Below are positions 59,996 to 64,000 of a stretch of 64,000 bases of DNA, piece by piece (positions within the stretch are counted from its first letter, which is position 1; each line of letters starts with the position of its first letter). Source of the stretch: Flavobacterium sp. SUN052 (GTDB lineage Bacteria > Bacteroidota > Bacteroidia > Flavobacteriales > Flavobacteriaceae). A program made the position numbers and the translations under genes. The notes below the pieces were generated by a model. That model worked only from the letters and a program-made list of their open reading frames with translations. It ran no database searches and was not told the DNA's origin. The stretch spans positions 262,075 through 326,074 of the forward strand of contig NZ_JAPQNS010000010.1 of NCBI RefSeq assembly GCF_028867935.1, read 5' to 3'.

Positions 59996-60111
59996 TAGAG
60001 CCGCAAGATTTTGCGTCTCACGTGCAGAATAGTTATTTAGTGCTAATTTATAGTTGATTGGCTAAGCACAAAAATCATCCCGAGGATGAGCCGCAAAATC
60101 TTGCGGCTCTA
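59996..60111. repeat. Inverted repeat with GAGCCGCAAGATTTTGCG arms
   Basis: Left arm 59996-60020 (TAGAGCCGCAAGATTTTGCG...) and right arm 60087-60111 are near-perfect complements (about 23 of 25), with a 66-nt loop. A related sequence is at 29206-29306. It sits between divergent genes, so both promoters overlap it. Confidence 0.85.
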
Positions 60112-60115
60112 CGTA

Positions 60116-60123
60116 TATCTTTG
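60116..60123 (+). promoter_or_regulatory. -7 box very close to a start codon
   Basis: TATCTTTG fits TAnnTTTG and ends 5 nt before the ATG at 60129. Transcription from it would begin at or next to the start codon, giving a leaderless mRNA. No good upstream box, because the repeat occupies that position. Confidence 0.4.
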
Positions 60124-60128
60124 CTAGT

Positions 60129-61343
60129 ATGATCGTCGACACTTCACAACTCACTTGCCAGAAAGACGCGTTTTCACTGCCCACTGATATTCACTACCTC
60201 AACTGCGCCACACGCGGCCCCTTCAGCAGAACGGTCGAGCAGGCGGGTACAGAGGCTATTCGCTTGCAAACCAATCCGTTTTCGCTCACGGCTGCTCATT
60301 TTTTTGAGCAACCCAATCGGGTTAAACAACTCTTTTCGGAGCTCATCAACAACCGAGTAAATGGTGATGCGGTAGACCGGGAACTGGACCCGGACCGTAT
60401 CGCTGTGGTACCGTCGGTGTCGTATGGTATGGGTGTGGTGGCGCGCAACCTGCACCGCAAGCCGGGTATTGCCCGTGGGCAGCAAATTGTGTTGATCAAC
60501 GATGAGTTTCCGAGCGATGTGTACGCCTGGGAGCGGGTTTGCGCCGAACTGGACCTAAGCATTGTAACCGTGCCGATGCCTGCCGAACTGCCGCGTGGCG
60601 CTGCCTGGAGCGAGCGCCTGTTGGAGGCTATTGGCCCGCAAACGGCCCTTGTTGTGGTGCCGCCCGTGCATTGGATGTACGGCGTTCGGTTCGACTTGGA
60701 AGCTATTTCGCGCCGGGCCAAAGAGGTGGGCGCGTGGCTGGCTATCGATGCCACCCAGACCATCGGAGCCATGCCGTTCGATTTAGACCGTATTCGGCCC
60801 GACGCGCTGGTTTGTGTGGGGTATAAATGGCTCATGGGGCCGTACTCAACGGGTTTGGCGTATTTCGGCGAAGCACTTGACGATGGTATTCCCCTTGAAG
60901 AAACGTGGATGGGCCGGATAAACAGCGAGCAATTTCACCGCCTGACGGAGTATCAGTCTACCTACCGACCAAAAGCCTACCGCTATAACGTGGGTGAGCA
61001 GAGCCATTTTATTCACATGCCAATGCTCGAAGCAGCCCTTACGCAGCTACTGAACTGGCAACCCGAACACATTCAGAATTACGCCCGCGACCTGATGGCC
61101 GATGCCCTTACCGAACTCGAAACGGTTGGCTGCCGGGTAGAAGAGGAACCCTGGAGGAGCCACCATTTATTAGGGTTGTGGTTGCCGAGTACTGCCGACC
61201 CGGTAGCTGTTCAGCAGGCGTTACTGGCTCGTAAGGTATCGGTTTCAGTACGGGGCCGGGCCTTGCGGGTATCGCCTAATGTGTACAACGATGAGCGCGA
61301 CGTGGCCGCTTTTGTCGACGCGCTGAAAGGGAGTTTATCGTAG
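60129..61343 (+). CDS. Class V aminotransferase (cysteine desulfurase/kynureninase-like)
   Basis: 404 residues. The fold-type I class V family is seen from HYLNCATRGPFSRTVEQAG, the PLP-phosphate loop near VVPSVSYGMGVVARNL, LAIDATQTIGAMPFD with the PLP Asp, and VCVGYKWLMGPYSTGLAYF with the Schiff-base Lys. The C-terminal domain carries ARKVSVSVRGRALRVSPNVYND. No Cys resembling the catalytic loop Cys of SufS or IscS is visible at the expected place, so a desulfurase role is doubtful; selenocysteine-lyase-like or isopenicillin-N-epimerase-like members are alternatives. Substrate unknown. Its 3' end overlaps the small membrane gene by 9 nt. Confidence 0.85.
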   Translation: MIVDTSQLTCQKDAFSLPTDIHYLNCATRGPFSRTVEQAGTEAIRLQTNPFSLTAAHFFEQPNRVKQLFSELINNRVNGDAVDRELDPDRIAVVPSVSYGMGVVARNLHRKPGIARGQQIVLINDEFPSDVYAWERVCAELDLSIVTVPMPAELPRGAAWSERLLEAIGPQTALVVVPPVHWMYGVRFDLEAISRRAKEVGAWLAIDATQTIGAMPFDLDRIRPDALVCVGYKWLMGPYSTGLAYFGEALDDGIPLEETWMGRINSEQFHRLTEYQSTYRPKAYRYNVGEQSHFIHMPMLEAALTQLLNWQPEHIQNYARDLMADALTELETVGCRVEEEPWRSHHLLGLWLPSTADPVAVQQALLARKVSVSVRGRALRVSPNVYNDERDVAAFVDALKGSLS

Positions 61344-61535
61344 CGTATCCAACCCTGTTGTGTCGATAGCGGTACCATCAACCTGCGATTGGGTTTCGCC
61401 GGGAAGTGCTCGTTCCACCTGTTTGCGCCGGTTCCAGGGAGCCGTGGTGCGTCGGGCCATGTCGATGGTAATCAGAATAACAACGAGCAGGAACGCTAAA
61501 AAAATGATGATAAAAAGTCGGCGGTTGCGATTCAT
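61335..61535 (-). CDS. Small single-pass membrane protein
   Basis: 66 residues. A basic N-terminus (MNRNRRL) is followed by one membrane segment (FIIIFLAFLLVVILITIDMA) and a polar tail (APWNRRKQVERALPGE). The orientation rule predicts the N-terminus in the cytoplasm and the tail in the periplasm. No family recognised. It overlaps the end of the convergent aminotransferase gene by 9 nt. The gene is supported by the clean membrane topology and the compact space, not by homology. Confidence 0.6.
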   Translation of the reverse strand: MNRNRRLFIIIFLAFLLVVILITIDMARRTTAPWNRRKQVERALPGETQSQVDGTAIDTTGLDTLR

Positions 61536-61552
61536 ACAGAATAAGTAAATGG

Positions 61553-61610
61553 AAATCGGGTAAATGAGTGATTGGTGTAAGCTAGCCGAGTTACCTCAAT
61601 TACCCGATTT
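61553..61610. repeat. Palindromic repeat, AAATCGGGTAAATGAG arms
   Basis: AAATCGGGTAAATGAG (61553-61568) pairs with CTCAATTACCCGATTT (61595-61610), one mismatch, 26-nt loop. It lies between the small membrane gene and sixA and may act as a terminator for sixA. Confidence 0.7.
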
Positions 61611-61619
61611 ACCCATAAA

Positions 61620-62120
61620 TCACTCCGCTAATTCCTTTGGTGAAACCTGAAAAGATAGTGCTCCGGTTCGTCCCGAGACTTCGGCCCAACTGAGGTCATC
61701 GAAAGTAATGGCAACAACGGCCCCCTTGCTCATAGAGCCAACAGACTGGTGAGTCAGAAACTCCGAAAAGTACGACACGTCGGGGTTGTGGCCCACAATC
61801 ATGGCGGTTTGGTATTCATCGGACAGTTTGTTCACGGCAGCCAGGTAAGCCCGTGGCCCACCGTCAAACAGGTGATCGTCCAGAACAATCTGATCACGGT
61901 CAATTTTCAGCTGTTCGGCAATAACCTTAGCCGTATCTCTGGCGCGGTTGGCGGTACTGCTAATCAGATAGTCGGGTTTAACGCCCTGACTGTGGAGATG
62001 ACGACCCATGCGGGCCGCAGCCATGAATCCTTCAGGAGTAAGCTCTCGGTCGTGGTCGCGCCCGAATTGACTATGATCTTCTGCTTTTGCGTGGCGAACA
62101 ATGTATAAGGTACGTTGCAT
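61620..62120 (-). CDS. sixA: SixA-type phosphohistidine phosphatase
   Basis: 166 residues, the size of E. coli SixA. The histidine phosphatase signature is LYIVRHAKAEDH with the nucleophilic His10 and neighbouring Arg9; the second Arg is in LISSTANRARDTA and the second His in MIVGHNPDVSYF. SixA removes phosphate from His residues of phosphorelay or PTS proteins. The acid/base residue is expected in the DDHLFDGGP segment. It is cytosolic. Monocistronic-looking, with a lipoprotein gene 24 nt upstream on the same strand. Confidence 0.9.
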   Translation of the reverse strand: MQRTLYIVRHAKAEDHSQFGRDHDRELTPEGFMAAARMGRHLHSQGVKPDYLISSTANRARDTAKVIAEQLKIDRDQIVLDDHLFDGGPRAYLAAVNKLSDEYQTAMIVGHNPDVSYFSEFLTHQSVGSMSKGAVVAITFDDLSWAEVSGRTGALSFQVSPKELAE

Positions 62121-62144
62121 CGGAAGTGGTTTGTGGCTGCAACT

Positions 62145-62705
62145 TTACAACTTTTTTTCTTTCTCCAGTTTCATGCCGGTAATATTCCAGCAGGTCTGGG
62201 TGTTGGTTCCCTTGCACTCAAACATGGCAAAATGCTCAACGGTGTCGGGAAGCCGTTCGAAATACAGCACAAAATCAACGCGTTCGTTACCTTTCACGTC
62301 CAGCGTATTTGGCGAGGTTGGAATGCCCGTTGCCTTCACCAGTTTATACGTGTCGTGGCTGTCTTTGGGAATCAGTACGGCTTCGGGCTGAATGGAAATG
62401 GCGCTCGAGGCACTGCTATACGTGTAGTCGCGACCACGCGGATCGCCTAGCGAGAACGTCATATACAAAACGGTGTAGCTGGCTGTTTGCTGAATGTCGT
62501 TCAGGCGAATACTAGGGTCACTGGTTTGGCCCAAACCGTTGATCGGATCGGGCAGGAGCTTCCGGCTACGCACCACCTGAGCACCAGTTGGACCCGGTGC
62601 GTAATACTCTGCTTCGTCGACGGGGGGAGGAGGGCCGGGTAAAGGCCGGGTGCTCGAACAGGCTCCGGCAAGTAGGCTAACAAAAAGGTAAAGGAGCGTT
62701 TTCAT
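62145..62705 (-). CDS. Lipoprotein of unknown function
   Basis: 186 residues. The signal ends in a lipobox LLAGACSS, with Cys16 the lipidated residue, then a Pro-rich linker (RPLPGPPPPVDEAEYYAPG). The body contains NDIQQTASYTVLYMTFSLGDPRGRDYTYSSASSAISIQPEAVLIPKD and a C-terminal CKGTNTQTCWNITGMKLEKEK with a possible Cys-Cys disulfide. I recognise no family. Predicted to be anchored to the outer or inner membrane facing the periplasm. The 3' end is 24 nt from the sixA start, so the two are probably co-transcribed. Confidence 0.72.
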   Translation of the reverse strand: MKTLLYLFVSLLAGACSSTRPLPGPPPPVDEAEYYAPGPTGAQVVRSRKLLPDPINGLGQTSDPSIRLNDIQQTASYTVLYMTFSLGDPRGRDYTYSSASSAISIQPEAVLIPKDSHDTYKLVKATGIPTSPNTLDVKGNERVDFVLYFERLPDTVEHFAMFECKGTNTQTCWNITGMKLEKEKKL

Positions 62706-62765
62706 GCGGGTAAAGCTGCTGTTTACACCAACTAATTTACAGGAAATTGGTTGAAATGAATGGAC

Positions 62766-62862
62766 GGCACACTTATTTTACGGATGACACGGATAACCAC
62801 GGATTTTTCACGCTAAATATCCGAGTTGAATTCGCCAAATCTGTGAAACCTGTTGGTGCGCC
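62766..62862. repeat. Degenerate ACGCGGAT-family repeat, copy E
   Basis: Reads GGCACACTTATTTTACGGAT then GACACGGATAACCACGGATT. Its right end (GGTGCGCC) complements its start only weakly, so the palindrome is degenerate, but the repeated (A)CACGGAT units link it to copies A-D. It lies in the 204-nt divergent gap between the lipoprotein gene and gnd, beside an ATACTTTG box (62880-62887) that may serve gnd. Confidence 0.5.
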
Positions 62863-62909
62863 GTTGCGATCATCTCAGCATACTTTGCAAAACCTCAGAA
62901 CTCTAAATC

Positions 62910-63812
62910 ATGCAAATTGGATTCGTTGGCCTTGGTAAAATGGGCTATAATCTCGTTGTTAACCTGCTTCGCCACAAACACGAAGTGGTTGGGTACGACA
63001 TCAATCCCGAACTGGTAAACCTCATCAAAGGCGAAGGCGCCGGGGGCGTTGGTTCGTACGAAGAACTGTTTCAGGCACTGCCTACTCCCCGGGTGATCTG
63101 GCTCATGATTCCGGCCGGGCCACTGATCGACAAAGTGCTGGATCAACTACTGGCTGCAGGGCTGTCGTCGGGCGACATTGTGATCGACGGGGGCAACTCG
63201 CACTATCAGGATACCCTTCGCCGGTACGAAATGCTCAAGGGAAAAGGTGTATCGTATGTTGATTGCGGTACGAGCGGTGGTATTAGTGGTGCTCTCAATG
63301 GAGCCTGCACCATGGTCGGTGGTGACCCCGAAGCGATCGAAAAACTCGATGATGTGTTCAGAGAAATCTCTGTGGAAAACGGCTACCTTCATACGGGGCC
63401 GACGGGTAGCGGCCACTTCACCAAAATGGTACACAATGGCATCGAGTACGGCATGATGCAGTCTATTGCCGAAGGCTTCGAGGTGCTGGAAAAAAGTCCA
63501 TTTCCGATTGATTTCGAAGCAGTTGCCAAAAACTGGAATAACGGTTCCGTGATACGTGGCTGGCTGATGGAACTGACCGAAAATGCCTTTAAGAAAGATG
63601 CCAAACTGGAAGGCATAAAAGGCCGGATGTTCTCATCGGGTGAAGGTAAATGGACGCTCGAAACGGCGATGAACCTCGGTGTACCTACGCCTGTTATAGC
63701 GCTCTCGCTCATGATGCGCTACCGCTCGTTACAAGACGACACCTTTACGGGTAAAGTGGTAGCTGCCCTGCGGAATGAGTTTGGTGGCCACACCGTAGTG
63801 AAAGCAGAGTAA
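62910..63812 (+). CDS. gnd: 6-phosphogluconate dehydrogenase, decarboxylating (short form)
   Basis: 300 residues. The cofactor domain starts MQIGFVGLGKMGYNLVVNLL and uses DINPEL after the second strand; the substrate motifs are VDCGTSGGISGALNGACTMVGG (with the SGG phosphate site) and GHFTKMVHNGIEYGMMQ with catalytic Lys and His nearby. It oxidises 6-phosphogluconate to ribulose 5-phosphate. The 300-residue form lacks the C-terminal tail of the 470-residue E. coli enzyme and fits the GntZ/YqeC group. The short family is often NAD-preferring. Ends at a strong terminator. Confidence 0.93.
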   Translation: MQIGFVGLGKMGYNLVVNLLRHKHEVVGYDINPELVNLIKGEGAGGVGSYEELFQALPTPRVIWLMIPAGPLIDKVLDQLLAAGLSSGDIVIDGGNSHYQDTLRRYEMLKGKGVSYVDCGTSGGISGALNGACTMVGGDPEAIEKLDDVFREISVENGYLHTGPTGSGHFTKMVHNGIEYGMMQSIAEGFEVLEKSPFPIDFEAVAKNWNNGSVIRGWLMELTENAFKKDAKLEGIKGRMFSSGEGKWTLETAMNLGVPTPVIALSLMMRYRSLQDDTFTGKVVAALRNEFGGHTVVKAE

Positions 63813-63833
63813 GAACTTCCTGAACGGAATTCT

Positions 63834-63872
63834 AAAAAGGGTATCGGGAAAATGTTCTCGATACCCTTTTTT
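63834..63872 (+). terminator. Rho-independent terminator after gnd
   Basis: Stem AAAAAGGGTATCG / CGATACCCTTTTT with a 12-nt loop, followed by TTTTTTGC. It lies about 22 nt after the gnd stop. Confidence 0.93.
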
Positions 63873-63952
63873 GCACTGAAGCTGTTTAAACTTTACGAAA
63901 AATCCCCAAAGGAGTGAGAATTTTGAGGTGCGAACTTCAAATAAACACTACA

Positions 63953-64000
63953 ATGGGGATCATGGACAAAGGTATGATTGAGACGTGGATTATACCACAT
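63953..64000 (+). CDS. Possible start of a further gene, cut by the window edge
   Basis: An open frame from ATG 63953 (or ATG 63962) runs 16 codons to the edge: MGIMDKGMIETWIIPH. The style resembles the beginnings of some Bacteroidota IS transposases, but 16 residues are too few for a call. No inverted-repeat end could be recognised upstream. Confidence 0.25.
   Translation, partial: MGIMDKGMIETWIIPH

Noticed and set aside
62910..63812. gnd as the missing tartronate semialdehyde reductase (garR) of the aldarate cluster
   Set aside because: The protein belongs to the related beta-hydroxyacid dehydrogenase superfamily, but the VDCGTSGGISGA and KMVHNGIEYGMMQ motifs are those of 6-phosphogluconate dehydrogenase.

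Overview
The window looks like a chromosome segment of a Bacteroidota bacterium of the order Cytophagales, most like Spirosoma and relatives. The signs are SprA (type 9 secretion and gliding) beside ruvA, the pyrG-yidC pair, the acpP-fabF-rnc group, near absence of Shine-Dalgarno sequences, promoter-like boxes of the form TAnnTTTG, many twin-arginine secreted carbohydrate enzymes, and roughly balanced base composition. I recognise no rRNA, tRNA, CRISPR array or prophage.

Left part (1-25.4 kb). The end of an S9 peptidase gene is followed by a coiled-coil J-domain protein and a secreted SGNH esterase with DUF11 repeats. Opposite them lies a 1821-codon gene that joins two alpha/beta-hydrolase (lipase) domains to a CHAT caspase-like protease and a helical TPR-like tail. 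This is the best candidate for an unusual system. Next come kdsA, then acpP-fabF-rnc, an HtrA protease, and three consecutive Tat-exported proteins (sugar isomerase/epimerase fold, Gfo/Idh oxidoreductase, serine hydrolase). A pentapeptide-repeat protein and a one-domain YjdM homologue separate these from a four-gene minus-strand cluster for aldarate (glucarate/galactarate) catabolism: aldolase, GntP permease, UxaA/GarD dehydratase and enolase-superfamily dehydratase.

Middle (25.4-46.6 kb). A minus-strand series pyrG, yidC, a TPR plus periplasmic-binding protein, hemL, a family 2 glycosyltransferase and a small membrane protein is interrupted between hemL and the glycosyltransferase by a 623-bp unit. 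That unit is a GxxExxY (PD-(D/E)XK-like) gene bounded by 31-bp inverted repeats. Then come GH36 and GH3 glycosidases with small companions, YceI, an ECF41 sigma factor with its probable target gene and a recognisable ECF41-type promoter, an aldo/keto reductase, an esterase and a DUF1080 protein.

Right part (46.6-64 kb). This holds sprA, ruvA, a lipoprotein gene with G10 and T9 tracts, a class V aminotransferase overlapping aroQ, xerD, a methyltransferase, a second class V aminotransferase, sixA, a lipoprotein, gnd, and perhaps the first codons of another gene at the edge.

A striking general property is the number of long intergenic inverted repeats. At least nine unrelated sequence families share the same hairpin layout, and two families have several copies inside the window. 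The family with an ACGCGGATGACGCGG core also forms the ends of the GxxExxY unit, which suggests that the short palindromes are non-autonomous relatives of that gene-carrying element.
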